From assembly GCF_900130025.1 (NCBI RefSeq), contig NZ_FQXR01000012.1:1-64000 (forward strand): a DNA stretch of 64,000 bases, read 5' to 3'. A model generated the notes under the pieces. That model saw nothing but the letters and a program-made list of their open reading frames with translations, ran no database searches and had not been told where the DNA came from. Every line of letters begins with the position of its first letter. Position 1 is the first letter of the stretch. The translations under genes and the position numbers were made by a program. This DNA comes from Sporanaerobacter acetigenes DSM 13106. GTDB lineage: Bacteria; Bacillota; Clostridia; Tissierellales; Sporanaerobacteraceae. Of this stretch, positions 19,494 through 27,769 are shown piece after piece.

Positions 19494-20379
19494 ATCTTAC
19501 GAGTATTCTGAAACTATTTGGGACCACTTCAAAAGTAGCCGGCAATTTTCCACCATATTCTCCGTCTATATCTATAGGCACATCATCTTCAGTATAAATT
19601 GTTATCTTTTCAGTCTTAAAATATTCCACACTAGGATGATGAATATGTTCCCCACTAAATATATTGATAAATATACTCATCAAATCTTGAACATCACATT
19701 TTTTTATAATAATACTATCTAACAAACCATCTGAAACATTAGCTTTTGGAGCTAGTTTCTTAAATCCTCCTATAGAAGAGCTATTAGAAATCAAGAAAAG
19801 TAGCATATCTTCTGTACTTGTATATTCCTTGCTTTCAAACTTCACACTTATAGGTTTAAATTTTTGTTTTGGTATTTCTTTTATTCCTTCTATATAGTAG
19901 GCCATTCTGCCCAATATAGCTTTTGTCTCTGGCAAAACCTGATATCCTACATTTGTCAAGAGTCCACTAGCTGCAACATTGACAAAGTATTCATCCTTAA
20001 TTCTACCTAAATCCACATCTAAAGTATTGCCATTTCTTATCATCTCATAGAATTCTCCACTAGTCCTTGGCAAATCTAAATAATTGGCAAAGTCATTTAC
20101 TGTTCCAGCTGCCAATATAGCAACTGGTATTTTTCTTCCACCTAAAACAATTCCTTTTGCCACTTCATTTACCGTGCCATCCCCACCACAAGCTACAATT
20201 AAATCCCAATCCTCACTACAGCATTTAATAGTTTCATACATGGCATCATTTTTTTCTTTAGTTAAAAACTTGCTTACTGTATATCCGTCATCAATAAGTT
20301 GTTTACATATTGCATCTATTCTTCGTTGTATTATCTGTCTTCCTGAAGATGGATTTAAAATTATCTTCACTTTCTTCAT
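19492..20379 (-). CDS. YegS/BmrU-type lipid kinase (diacylglycerol kinase family)
   Basis: This 295-residue protein of the DAG kinase catalytic family phosphorylates a lipid diol (diacylglycerol or similar) with ATP. It shows KIILNPSSGR at the N-terminus, the nucleotide-binding motif VACGGDGTVNEVAKG and DGEYGGKLPATFEVVPNSFRIL at the C-terminus. It follows a glycerophosphodiester phosphodiesterase gene by 23 bases, so the pair probably handles membrane lipid turnover. The exact substrate cannot be told from sequence. Confidence 0.9.
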   Translation of the reverse strand: MKKVKIILNPSSGRQIIQRRIDAICKQLIDDGYTVSKFLTKEKNDAMYETIKCCSEDWDLIVACGGDGTVNEVAKGIVLGGRKIPVAILAAGTVNDFANYLDLPRTSGEFYEMIRNGNTLDVDLGRIKDEYFVNVAASGLLTNVGYQVLPETKAILGRMAYYIEGIKEIPKQKFKPISVKFESKEYTSTEDMLLFLISNSSSIGGFKKLAPKANVSDGLLDSIIIKKCDVQDLMSIFINIFSGEHIHHPSVEYFKTEKITIYTEDDVPIDIDGEYGGKLPATFEVVPNSFRILVR

Positions 20380-20402
20380 CTGTATCAGCCTTTCTCAATG
20401 AA

Positions 20403-21134
20403 TTAAATTCCATAAAAAACCTTTCTTCCTGCATCTGGTCGATTAGTTATGATACTGGAAACACCTATGTTTTTCATTAATATCATATCACTTTCCCTAT
20501 CTACTGTAAACGGATTGACCATGACGTCATTTTGAATACATTCTTTTACAACTTCATCATTAATAGTCATAAATAATGGATGAATAGCATCAGATCCTAT
20601 ACTCTTTGCATATTTCCATGGTGATACCATTCCAGCAATATATAGTATACCCGTTTTGATTTTAGACTCCAATTTTTTTACAGCCACAAGACTATAGTGA
20701 TTAAAAGAAGAAATGATTACTTTTTCCTCTAGTCTATAAGCCCTAATTGCGTTGACTACATCTAATTCTAAATCTTCATAAAATATTGGCCCATTTTTTA
20801 ATTCTATATTTAATAGTATGTTTTCCATTTTTACCAATTCCAATACTTCTTCAAGCAATGGAATTCTTTCATTTGCAAAACTTTCATTAAACCAGCTTCC
20901 TGCATCTAAAAGTTTAAGTTCTTCTACTGTTAAGTCTTTTATATATCCTTTCCCATTAGTTGTCCTATCAACTTTTTCATCATGACATACAACTAAATGA
21001 CCATCCTTACTTTTATGGACATCAATCTCTATTCCATCTGCTTCCATCTCAATAGCCATTTTGTAAGATGCAAATGTATTTTCTGGAGCATAAGAAGAAG
21101 CTCCCCTATGAGCATAAATTAAAGGTCTACTCAC
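20403..21134 (-). CDS. glycerophosphodiester phosphodiesterase
   Basis: This 243-residue GDPD-family enzyme hydrolyses glycerophosphodiesters to sn-glycerol-3-phosphate and an alcohol. Catalytic motifs are HRGASSYAPENT (residues 9-20) and EIDVHKSKDGHLVVCHD (metal Glu/Asp and second His). There is no signal peptide, so it acts in the cytoplasm. The start is GTG at 21134 with GGGGGAGAT upstream. It forms an operon with the lipid kinase gene. Confidence 0.93.
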   Translation of the reverse strand: MSRPLIYAHRGASSYAPENTFASYKMAIEMEADGIEIDVHKSKDGHLVVCHDEKVDRTTNGKGYIKDLTVEELKLLDAGSWFNESFANERIPLLEEVLELVKMENILLNIELKNGPIFYEDLELDVVNAIRAYRLEEKVIISSFNHYSLVAVKKLESKIKTGILYIAGMVSPWKYAKSIGSDAIHPLFMTINDEVVKECIQNDVMVNPFTVDRESDMILMKNIGVSSIITNRPDAGRKVFYGI

Positions 21135-21200
21135 ACAAATCTCCCCCTATATATTTTTCATTTATATCTATTATACACTTATTACATGTAATACAACATA

Positions 21201-21233
21201 AAAAAATAGGGAAATTTAATTTCCCTATTTTTT
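21201..21233 (-). terminator. intrinsic terminator after the 61-residue gene
   Basis: A near-perfect palindrome (arm AAAAAATAGGGAAATT) with a T-rich 3' arm on the minus strand begins at the stop codon of the small helical protein gene. Confidence 0.85.
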
Positions 21234-21418
21234 CAATCCAATCTTTTAAGTACTTCTTGAAGTTTACTTGCTTGGTATCCACACTCCTCAGCAAAATCTT
21301 TAAATAACATAGCCAATTCTTCATCTTCTACCTTTTTTGAATACATTTCAAAATCTCTAACTGACTCTTGCGTATCCAGGATTTTCTTTTTCAACACTTC
21401 CTTTGTATTCATATCCAT
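21233..21418 (-). CDS. small helical protein, unknown function
   Basis: This 61-residue protein is strongly charged and predicted all-helical (two amphipathic helices with VRDFEMYSKKVEDEELAMLFKD between). A strong RBS (GGAGGTGAT, three bases before the ATG) and its own terminator show it is real and probably well expressed. The layout recalls short rubrerythrin-like or spore-associated helical proteins, but I do not see the Glu/His metal ligands that would support rubrerythrin. The function is unknown. Confidence 0.7.
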   Translation of the reverse strand: MDMNTKEVLKKKILDTQESVRDFEMYSKKVEDEELAMLFKDFAEECGYQASKLQEVLKRLD

Positions 21419-21502
21419 AGAATCACCTCCAAATACTACTCAATAATATATTTCCTAGTAGAAAGATTTTTATGTATTTATATTTATAAAAGAGGCATTT
21501 CC

Positions 21503-21531
21503 TTTACATATTCTTTATTAAATTTTATAAT
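21503..21531 (+). promoter_or_regulatory. promoter of the HTH-TPR regulator
   Basis: TTTACA (21503-21508), a 17-base spacer and TATAAT (21526-21531) lie about 75 bases upstream of the regulator start. Just downstream are CATAGATAAGACAA (21538-21551) and a spaced inverted repeat GACAAC/GTTGTC (21546-21551 and 21572-21577), possible operator half-sites for autoregulation. Confidence 0.65.
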
Positions 21532-21608
21532 ATATAGCATAGATAAGACAACCCTAAACAAATTCAATAGAGTTGTCCTAAAGGTTATATTTAAAGGGGT
21601 TGAGTACT

Positions 21609-22526
21609 TTGTATTATGATCTTAAACACTTTGGGTCAGAAATACGTAGCATTAGGAATAGTTTAGACCTTACCCAAAATGATGTAAGCAAACTATCAGG
21701 TGTACATGTAGATACTTTAAGAAAAATTGAAAAAGGTAAAGTGGTACCTCAACAAGAAACACTAGATTTATTATCTTCTGTATTGAAAACAGATTTAAAT
21801 AAGCTTCTACTCAACTATAGATTTCATGATTATTATGCTTTTGAAGAATTAAAAAATAGAATAGAGTCTAAAATTGATAGAGATAAGTTTGAAACCTTAT
21901 CTGTGGAATTAGAAGATTTAAAAACCCTACTTAATAGCACTTCGCACCCATACTTCATTAGTGCAATTAATCAACTTGTACTATTGATCGAATCCATAAT
22001 ATTAAATAAAAAGTATGATAAGCCTAATGAATCGCTGGATAAACTAGTGGATGCTATAAAAATAACTACTCCTAAGTTTTCACTTGATAAATATACATCC
22101 TATGTGTATAATTCCATGGAGTTAAGGATTTTAATGAACATAGCCTTGCTAATGAATAAATTAGAATCTACGGGAAAAAGTCTAGAAATTATGGAATTCT
22201 GCATGAAATCAGTAGAACCTAATGACAATATCTATCCTAAAATATGTTACAATCTATCTTATACTTATCATAGACTTGCTATGAATGAAAAAGCTTTAGA
22301 ATACTCTATTTTAGGCATAGATTATTGTAATAAACACAGAGATTATAATGGATTAAATCTTTTATATTTTAGAAAAGGCATTGCTGAATATCTTCTTGGA
22401 TATGATAGTTATAAAGATTCACTAAAAAAAGCCATAAGTTTTTCTGAAATTTTAAATCAATACGATTTGAGAGATTTGCTCATATTAAATTGTAAGAAAT
22501 TTTATAATATAGACATTCAATCATAA
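21609..22526 (+). CDS. RRNPP-type HTH-TPR quorum-sensing regulator
   Basis: This regulator of about 305 residues has an N-terminal Xre-type HTH (IRSIRNSLDLTQNDVSKLSGVHVDTLRKIEKGK, about residues 13-45) followed by an all-helical TPR region (about 70-300; ICYNLSYTYHRLAMNEKALEYSILGIDYC is one clear repeat). This HTH + TPR plan is that of Rgg/PlcR/PrgX regulators, which bind small imported peptides. I chose the TTG at 21609, nine bases after AAAGGGG; the TTG at 21600 abuts the ribosome site. Its 3' end overlaps by 6 bp the convergent gene for a small secreted peptide, a candidate cognate signal. It probably controls the adjacent minus-strand RiPP operon. Confidence 0.8.
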   Translation: MYYDLKHFGSEIRSIRNSLDLTQNDVSKLSGVHVDTLRKIEKGKVVPQQETLDLLSSVLKTDLNKLLLNYRFHDYYAFEELKNRIESKIDRDKFETLSVELEDLKTLLNSTSHPYFISAINQLVLLIESIILNKKYDKPNESLDKLVDAIKITTPKFSLDKYTSYVYNSMELRILMNIALLMNKLESTGKSLEIMEFCMKSVEPNDNIYPKICYNLSYTYHRLAMNEKALEYSILGIDYCNKHRDYNGLNLLYFRKGIAEYLLGYDSYKDSLKKAISFSEILNQYDLRDLLILNCKKFYNIDIQS

Positions 22527-22664
22527 TGAAATATTTTCAGTTTTATAATTGTTCCATTCTATTGCATCATCTTCAGCAGATATAAACATATCATTTTGTT
22601 TGATAGGACTAATAATAAATAATGCCATGATGATAGTCATTATAAATAAAAACTTTTTAAACAT
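22521..22664 (-). CDS. 47-residue secreted peptide, candidate quorum-sensing pro-peptide
   Basis: This short gene has a good RBS (GAAAGGGGTGAT, ending 7 bases before the ATG). The product begins MFKKFLFIM, continues with a hydrophobic core to about residue 21, and has a polar acidic C-terminal part (EDDAIEWNNYKTENISL). That is the shape of a Phr/PapR/NprX-type precursor: signal peptide, a possible signal peptidase site after ISA (residue 30), then a small exported tail. It is the last gene on the strand of the radical SAM operon, 130 bases after the ABC gene, and its stop is inside the end of the convergent RRNPP-type gene. Alternatives are a small membrane peptide or an immunity peptide. Confidence 0.6.
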   Translation of the reverse strand: MFKKFLFIMTIIMALFIISPIKQNDMFISAEDDAIEWNNYKTENISL

Positions 22665-22794
22665 TATTTATCACCCCTTTCATTATAAAAACTTATCAAT
22701 CAAATTTGAGTCAAGGTTTGGTCGTTTCGAACCATCCCTGATTTCCCAATCTTTATACAGCCATAAGATAAACTCATGTTTTTGATTAAGGAAA

Positions 22795-24441
22795 TTAAGC
22801 TTCGCAGTTTAAACTATTTACTACATTTAAATCAATGATTTCATCCAATATATCCAATATATCTCTGTTGTGAGTAACTATGATGATTATCTTATCTTTC
22901 TTTATTTCCTTCAGTATAAATTCTAATTTTTCAATGCTATTTACATCTAGGGCAGATGTTGGTTCATCTAATATGATCATATCAGGATTTTTTAAAAATG
23001 TTCTAGCCAAAGATATCTTTAGTTTTTCTCCTCCTGATATGTTGTTTGCAGCTTCATATATGTTTGTATTTAAACCATCTTGAAATTTATTTATGTCTAA
23101 ATTTAAACTTTTTAGCACTTCTTCAATATCATCATAATTATATATATCTATTCCATAGGTTACATTTTTGCCAATTGTGTCATTAATTAATGCAGGTTCT
23201 TGTTCACTAATTCCTATGATTCTTTTTCTAATATGATACATATCTAATTTTTTTAATTCTATTGAATTATAATAGATCTTTCCTTTATAATAATTGTTGA
23301 AAAGTCCAAGTATTAAATTTATAAAGGTACTTTTCCCTGTACCATTTTGTCCAATGATTCCATAAATATTGCCTTTTTTAAATGTATAGTTAAAATTATC
23401 TATGATATTATTAGTATCATCATATGAAAAACAAACTTCTTTAAGGACTATTGTATCAATACTGTTTATTCTTTTGTCCCCATTTATTTCTTTAGTTTCA
23501 TTTAATATTTCTTCTAATCTATTGTATGAAACTAGTGCATCTTGATAGGATTTCCCTAAGTTTAAATAATAGCTTATACATCCCATTATCATGGAAAAGT
23601 AGCTGATTATTATAGTGAATTGACCTATGGTTAAATTTTCATTTATTATCTCCATTCCTCCAAAGAAAAATATTATTATTTGAGATATTATCATGGTCAT
23701 AGAATCACTGCTAGAAAAAATATATGATATTCTTGTATATTTTAATAGCGATTCAAACATTGTTGAGAAACTTGTCCTAAGCTGTTTTTGAGATTCTTCA
23801 AAAGTGGAGTTCAGTTTAATTAAATTTATATTGTAAAGTTGTTCGTTCATTTTTGAAAAGAACTTGTTTTGCTTTTCTTTCAATTCATATCCAGATTTAA
23901 ATAATGGTTTTTTGAATATGAAGTATATGGCTAAGTATAAGGGAATGAGGGGTATCAATATCATGGTTAATTTTCTGTTTATTTTAAATGAAATGTAGAA
24001 TACAATGATAAGGGTCAAAGCCCTAATCAGAATATCTAAAAAATTGCTCAATACAAAAGAAATCAATGTGTTGCTATCTGAATTAATTCTTTGATTTAGA
24101 TAAGCACTGTCAAGATTTTTAAAGTAGAGTATAGGCATTTTACTTATATGCTCTAATGCTTTAAAGTTCAGTTCGATTGCAGATTTGGTTTGAACTTTTA
24201 CATAGGAATAACTAACTACAAATGATGAAATGATGTTTATTATTCCCATTAAAAGTATTTTTATGGTGAAATCAATTATGGTTTGCCTGTTTTGAAAGTT
24301 CATCAATGAATCTATATAGTTTCCTGTTATATAAGGCAGCCCTATTGATATTATCCATGAAATAATAGAAAATATCAAAAATATGAATAATTGAATTTTA
24401 TATTTAAATATATATTCTTTAACAAATTTAAATATTTTCAT
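22795..24441 (-). CDS. ABC transporter, fused membrane and ATPase domains (peptide exporter)
   Basis: This 548-residue half-transporter exporter has six membrane helices in the first 300 residues and an ATP-binding domain with Walker A GQNGTGKST, signature ISGGEKLKISLART and Walker B DMIILDEPTSALD, followed by the switch His in IIVTHNRD. It has no N-terminal C39 leader peptidase domain, so leader removal must be done by another protein; the S41 protease gene directly upstream (36 bases) is the obvious candidate. It probably exports the modified Cys-rich peptide. A 36-base stretch around its start codon is duplicated at 27542-27577. Confidence 0.9.
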   Translation of the reverse strand: MKIFKFVKEYIFKYKIQLFIFLIFSIISWIISIGLPYITGNYIDSLMNFQNRQTIIDFTIKILLMGIINIISSFVVSYSYVKVQTKSAIELNFKALEHISKMPILYFKNLDSAYLNQRINSDSNTLISFVLSNFLDILIRALTLIIVFYISFKINRKLTMILIPLIPLYLAIYFIFKKPLFKSGYELKEKQNKFFSKMNEQLYNINLIKLNSTFEESQKQLRTSFSTMFESLLKYTRISYIFSSSDSMTMIISQIIIFFFGGMEIINENLTIGQFTIIISYFSMIMGCISYYLNLGKSYQDALVSYNRLEEILNETKEINGDKRINSIDTIVLKEVCFSYDDTNNIIDNFNYTFKKGNIYGIIGQNGTGKSTFINLILGLFNNYYKGKIYYNSIELKKLDMYHIRKRIIGISEQEPALINDTIGKNVTYGIDIYNYDDIEEVLKSLNLDINKFQDGLNTNIYEAANNISGGEKLKISLARTFLKNPDMIILDEPTSALDVNSIEKLEFILKEIKKDKIIIIVTHNRDILDILDEIIDLNVVNSLNCEA

Positions 24442-24477
24442 ATAAATCAGCTACTTTCTCTAATTTTAGAATGCTAA

Positions 24478-25755
24478 TTATTTCTCAGTTTCTTCTGAAT
24501 GAATCATATTGATTATTTCTTTCATTACTTTTATATTGTAATCTCCAACATCATCTTTTTCTATTTCTATATCTGGTACTGTTCCCGTCTCAAAATGAGA
24601 AGTCCCGTCTTCATTCAACAACATCTCTGTCTCAAATCTTATCATTAATCCACTATTGGAAAGTGTTATAAACATCGGAGTATCTCCTCCTGAACCCTTG
24701 GTACTACAACCAACCAATGTAGCAAATCCACTTTGCTTGCAAAACATTGCAAATTCATCTGCTGCTGAAAATACATTTTCATCAATTATCAAAAATATTT
24801 TCCCACTAAATCCTATAGGATTCCTACTTGGCAATACACTATTATCAACTTTATCTATTCTATAATATTGGAAGTTTTCTTTTACCTCTTTGGGCATAGA
24901 ACTATAACATTTCAATTTCTCTATTTTGTTTTCTCGTATATCCGGATGTGCTTTTTCAAAATATTTCATTGAATAATCTCCTCCGCGAACAATACAAATA
25001 TTTTCGTATTTAACTTCATTAAGTTCTTGATTTAGCAGTGGAGCTATTATTGTTTCTAGCCAATATAAACTAAATCCTCCTCTATTGCCTGAAATGTCTA
25101 TTATTAAGTATGGATAGTCTTTTACATTTTTCAAGAAACCAATTATTTTATTTTTCTCTTTTTTATATTCTTTATTATTATTGCTAGGATCTAGGCTAAA
25201 AGAATCTATTTTCAAATAAGCTATTTTACTTTGCTCAAGTATTTGAGTATATGAATTGTCTTTCAATTGTATCTGTTTTTCATCATAATATTCTGGATAT
25301 GTTTGTATAAACAATTTGTTCCATCCTTCATATTTTTTTTTAGTATTTTTGAAAAAATATCCATACTGTTCATTTGCTTCTTCATATTCATTTATCACAT
25401 CTAAATAGGATCTATACTCAAAAGGATCTATTACAACAGTATGTGGATCATGAAGTTTATTCGCCAAAATGCTTCCGATGGAATAAAAAAATTCCATATT
25501 GTCTTTAGTCTCTCTTATTTCTTTTTCAAATTCCTCTTTATGAGCTAACCAATCGTATCCATACATTTTTTCAATACTATGAAAATGAGGATAGTTGTCT
25601 TTCATGATATCATACATATACCTAAAATCTTCTATTTTTTCTTCCTCTGTCAAATCTTTAAGTTCCCCCATATTGCTTGAAACTAAAACATATACTGCTA
25701 TTCCTAGTAGAACTATAGCAACAGCCCATATAAGTATTTTTTTGTTGTTTAACAT
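24478..25755 (-). CDS. membrane-anchored S41 family peptidase
   Basis: This 425-residue protein has an N-terminal membrane anchor (about residues 6-24) and an extracytoplasmic S41 (C-terminal-processing-protease-like) domain: YLIIDISGNRGG, ENVFSAADEFAMFCK with the likely catalytic Ser and GCSTKGSGGDTP with the likely catalytic Lys (23 residues apart; 25 is usual). No PDZ domain is obvious. I chose the ATG at 25755, eight bases after AAGGAG. Sitting between the Cys-rich precursor and the exporter, it is likely to mature the secreted peptide or its leader, which is inference from context. Confidence 0.85.
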   Translation of the reverse strand: MLNNKKILIWAVAIVLLGIAVYVLVSSNMGELKDLTEEEKIEDFRYMYDIMKDNYPHFHSIEKMYGYDWLAHKEEFEKEIRETKDNMEFFYSIGSILANKLHDPHTVVIDPFEYRSYLDVINEYEEANEQYGYFFKNTKKKYEGWNKLFIQTYPEYYDEKQIQLKDNSYTQILEQSKIAYLKIDSFSLDPSNNNKEYKKEKNKIIGFLKNVKDYPYLIIDISGNRGGFSLYWLETIIAPLLNQELNEVKYENICIVRGGDYSMKYFEKAHPDIRENKIEKLKCYSSMPKEVKENFQYYRIDKVDNSVLPSRNPIGFSGKIFLIIDENVFSAADEFAMFCKQSGFATLVGCSTKGSGGDTPMFITLSNSGLMIRFETEMLLNEDGTSHFETGTVPDIEIEKDDVGDYNIKVMKEIINMIHSEETEK

Positions 25756-25782
25756 TGTGCCATCTCCTTCATGCAAACTATA

Positions 25783-25827
25783 ATGAAGTCAAACCAAGCA
25801 TAAATGCAAAGCTTGGTTTGGCTTCAT
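25783..25827 (-). terminator. strong hairpin between precursor peptide and protease genes
   Basis: A 17-bp stem with one mismatch (arms 25783-25799 and 25811-25827, 11-base loop) lies 5 bases after the precursor stop. There is no clean T-run after it, so it is more likely an mRNA-stabilising or partial read-through hairpin, which would raise precursor over protease/exporter output, than a full terminator. Confidence 0.6.
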
Positions 25828-25832
25828 ATAAT

Positions 25833-26030
25833 CTATAACTCTATTTTTTTACTTGCTGGCTGTATTTTTACTGGTGAACAAATTTCTGCACCACAGAAAT
25901 TTGCCTTGCATGCACAAGGTTCAATTCTTGTACATGGAGCTATCAAACTATTATTATTGTAACAATCACAATCTCTAAGAATACACCAGTCATCTTTTCC
26001 ATATTCATTACCATTTATTAAATATTCCAC
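25833..26030 (-). CDS. Cys-rich RiPP precursor peptide
   Basis: This 65-residue peptide starts at GTG 26030 with AAAGGGGG (26037-26044) as RBS. It has eight cysteines, at residues 16, 21, 23, 33, 39, 41, 46 and 51, a short acidic/Asn-rich N-terminal part and a Lys-containing tail (QPASKKIEL). It lies 73 bases after a SPASM radical SAM gene and upstream of a protease and an exporter, so it is most likely the substrate for thioether crosslinking (sactipeptide or ranthipeptide). I see no close match in memory to SCIFF (six Cys in forty-five); clostridial Cys-rich bacteriocin precursors are the nearest type. An unmodified metal-binding peptide is an alternative. Confidence 0.75.
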   Translation of the reverse strand: MEYLINGNEYGKDDWCILRDCDCYNNNSLIAPCTRIEPCACKANFCGAEICSPVKIQPASKKIEL

Positions 26031-26103
26031 TTTTATCCCCCTTTCTGTTTTGATGTTTATATCTAGAATGTGCACATCCTATTCCAAAATAAACAAGCAT
26101 TTA

Positions 26104-27432
26104 TTAAGCTTCAACGGTCTTGTTTTTTCTCAATTCTTCTTTCTTAATAATTGCTGTCTTTTCCAAATATTCTTTTAATACATATTTATATGAACTACAT
26201 CTATCAACTTTACCATCTATCCTCCTCCTAGGACATCCTCCCATACATATTGGAAGCATCTTGCAATTCATACATTCATTATCTTGGGTTGAATCATAAA
26301 GAATATATTTCATATATTTATCTGTATTCACTGAAATATTGTCCATAATATTTCCCACCTTATATTCGACCATTCCTATATCAGACCAGCATTTATATAT
26401 GTCACCATTAGGATCAATTACTAATGAATTAGTTTTATCTGCACCACAAAAATTAGTTTTCAAATTTGGATATCCGGAAATATTATTTTCTACAAATCCA
26501 AGTTTTTTGAGTTTATCACTAAATTCAAAATCTATATTAGAATATTCCTTCATAGTTAAGCATTTACCTGTTGAGTAGCAATCATTTATAGGCTCTACAT
26601 AACCCAAATAGGCATATACTTTATTTTTAAGTCCAAACTTGTCCAATTCTTCTAGTATTTCATCAACTCTTTCAACATTTTCTTTGTCCACATTAATTCT
26701 TAAAGATATATCTGGCAAAATATCTACTAATTCCGACATATTCTCTAATATCTTACGAAAAGTTCCTTGTCCACCTTTTAAAGGACGTCTTTTATTATGA
26801 ATATCTTCTGGTCCATCTAATGTTATCTGCATAAATTCCATATTTAATTTTTTAAGTTCTTCTGCAATTTCCTTATTTAATTTGTATCCATTTGTTACAA
26901 TAAATGAACTGTACATAATATCTTTTTCTTTACATATATCCATTACTCTTTCAGAAATATCTTTAACAACATCAAATGCCAATAAAGGTTCTCCACCATA
27001 CCACCCTATATTTATACTTTCTACATATTTTGTTTGCTGTTTTACAAATTCTACTATTTTATCTTGAACATCCTTAGGCATGGTTACATTTTGTCTTTCA
27101 TTTTTTTCATAGCAATATATACAATCAAAATTGCAATTCATTGTAGGGGCAATAGTCAAACCCAAATGCCTAGTATCAAATTTAGAACTAAGCATGTTGT
27201 ATTTTAATAATTCAAGCTCATCCAATTCATCATCTATTAAAAATTGTCCTTTCTTTAAATCTTCTATCAATTTTTCATCATCAATAGCAATAGATTTATC
27301 AACAAAATTCTGATATTTGATATAGTTCTCTTTTTCAATAAGTGCTAATGCATTAGTTCTTGCATTATATGCTATTAACTTTTCCATATCTTCAGGAAAT
27401 TCATAGAAAAAATTATATTTTGATGCCTTCAT
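26104..27432 (-). CDS. radical SAM/SPASM peptide maturase
   Basis: This 442-residue radical SAM enzyme has an N-terminal region (1-90) that may bind the leader peptide. The radical SAM core carries CNFDCIYC (about residues 104-111, the CxxxCxxC 4Fe-4S site) and GWYGGEPLL. A C-terminal SPASM domain has many cysteines (FCGADK, KCWSDIG, CMNCKMLPICMGGCPRRR) for auxiliary clusters. This plan is that of enzymes forming Cys thioether bonds in peptides. Gene order (maturase, Cys-rich peptide, protease, exporter) supports the 65-residue peptide as substrate. The RBS GAGGGGGAT precedes the ATG. Confidence 0.92.
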   Translation of the reverse strand: MKASKYNFFYEFPEDMEKLIAYNARTNALALIEKENYIKYQNFVDKSIAIDDEKLIEDLKKGQFLIDDELDELELLKYNMLSSKFDTRHLGLTIAPTMNCNFDCIYCYEKNERQNVTMPKDVQDKIVEFVKQQTKYVESINIGWYGGEPLLAFDVVKDISERVMDICKEKDIMYSSFIVTNGYKLNKEIAEELKKLNMEFMQITLDGPEDIHNKRRPLKGGQGTFRKILENMSELVDILPDISLRINVDKENVERVDEILEELDKFGLKNKVYAYLGYVEPINDCYSTGKCLTMKEYSNIDFEFSDKLKKLGFVENNISGYPNLKTNFCGADKTNSLVIDPNGDIYKCWSDIGMVEYKVGNIMDNISVNTDKYMKYILYDSTQDNECMNCKMLPICMGGCPRRRIDGKVDRCSSYKYVLKEYLEKTAIIKKEELRKNKTVEA

Positions 27433-27769
27433 TTTATACCAATCCCCCTCTTATAATATTTTTTTGTTCAAATCAATAAATATAATCTCATTCACTACAA
27501 AATACTTATTATTTATAAAGTTTGTTATACAAAGTAAGCATTTTTCATGTAAATTAGCTACTTTCCTTAATTTTAGATTTCCTTTCTCTATCCCCTTTGT
27601 CATACTTTTGCCACTTTTCTGTCTACTTAATGGATAATGCTTCCAACTTATTTTTATTGTATATCATAGATAGGACAAGTTCAACCAGATTCGAATCGGG
27701 GTTGCATTTCCATTTTTAGCTTTCATTTTCAGAATATTTAACTATAATTAATATATAAAGCAATTTATT
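27433..27769. other. intergenic region with duplicated ABC-leader scar
   Basis: This 337-base gap lies between the divergent radical SAM gene and an ABC gene remnant. 27542-27577 matches the start region of the ABC gene (24435-24470) at 32 of 36 bases, including the ATG, but the frame closes after seven codons here. A possible radical SAM promoter (TTTACA, 18 bases, TATAAC on the minus strand) lies inside the copy. 27665-27678 (CATAGATAGGACAA) matches the regulator leader (21538-21551) at 13 of 14 bases. A GATTCGAATC palindrome flanked by CAACC/GGTTG follows at 27682-27704. Confidence 0.5.

Noticed and set aside
22665-22690. TATAAT-like sequence just before the small secreted peptide gene as its own promoter
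   Set aside because: It abuts the ribosome site, so transcription would start inside the RBS; the only -35-like TTGACT is 21 bases away. Read-through from the operon is more likely.
22549-22785. Plus-strand 78-codon frame after the regulator gene
   Set aside because: It has no RBS and no recognisable protein character; it mostly lies opposite the minus-strand 47-residue secreted peptide gene, which has a strong RBS and signal sequence.
25783-25827. Calling the precursor-protease hairpin a full terminator
   Set aside because: No continuous T-run follows the stem, and the protease/exporter genes have no obvious promoter of their own.
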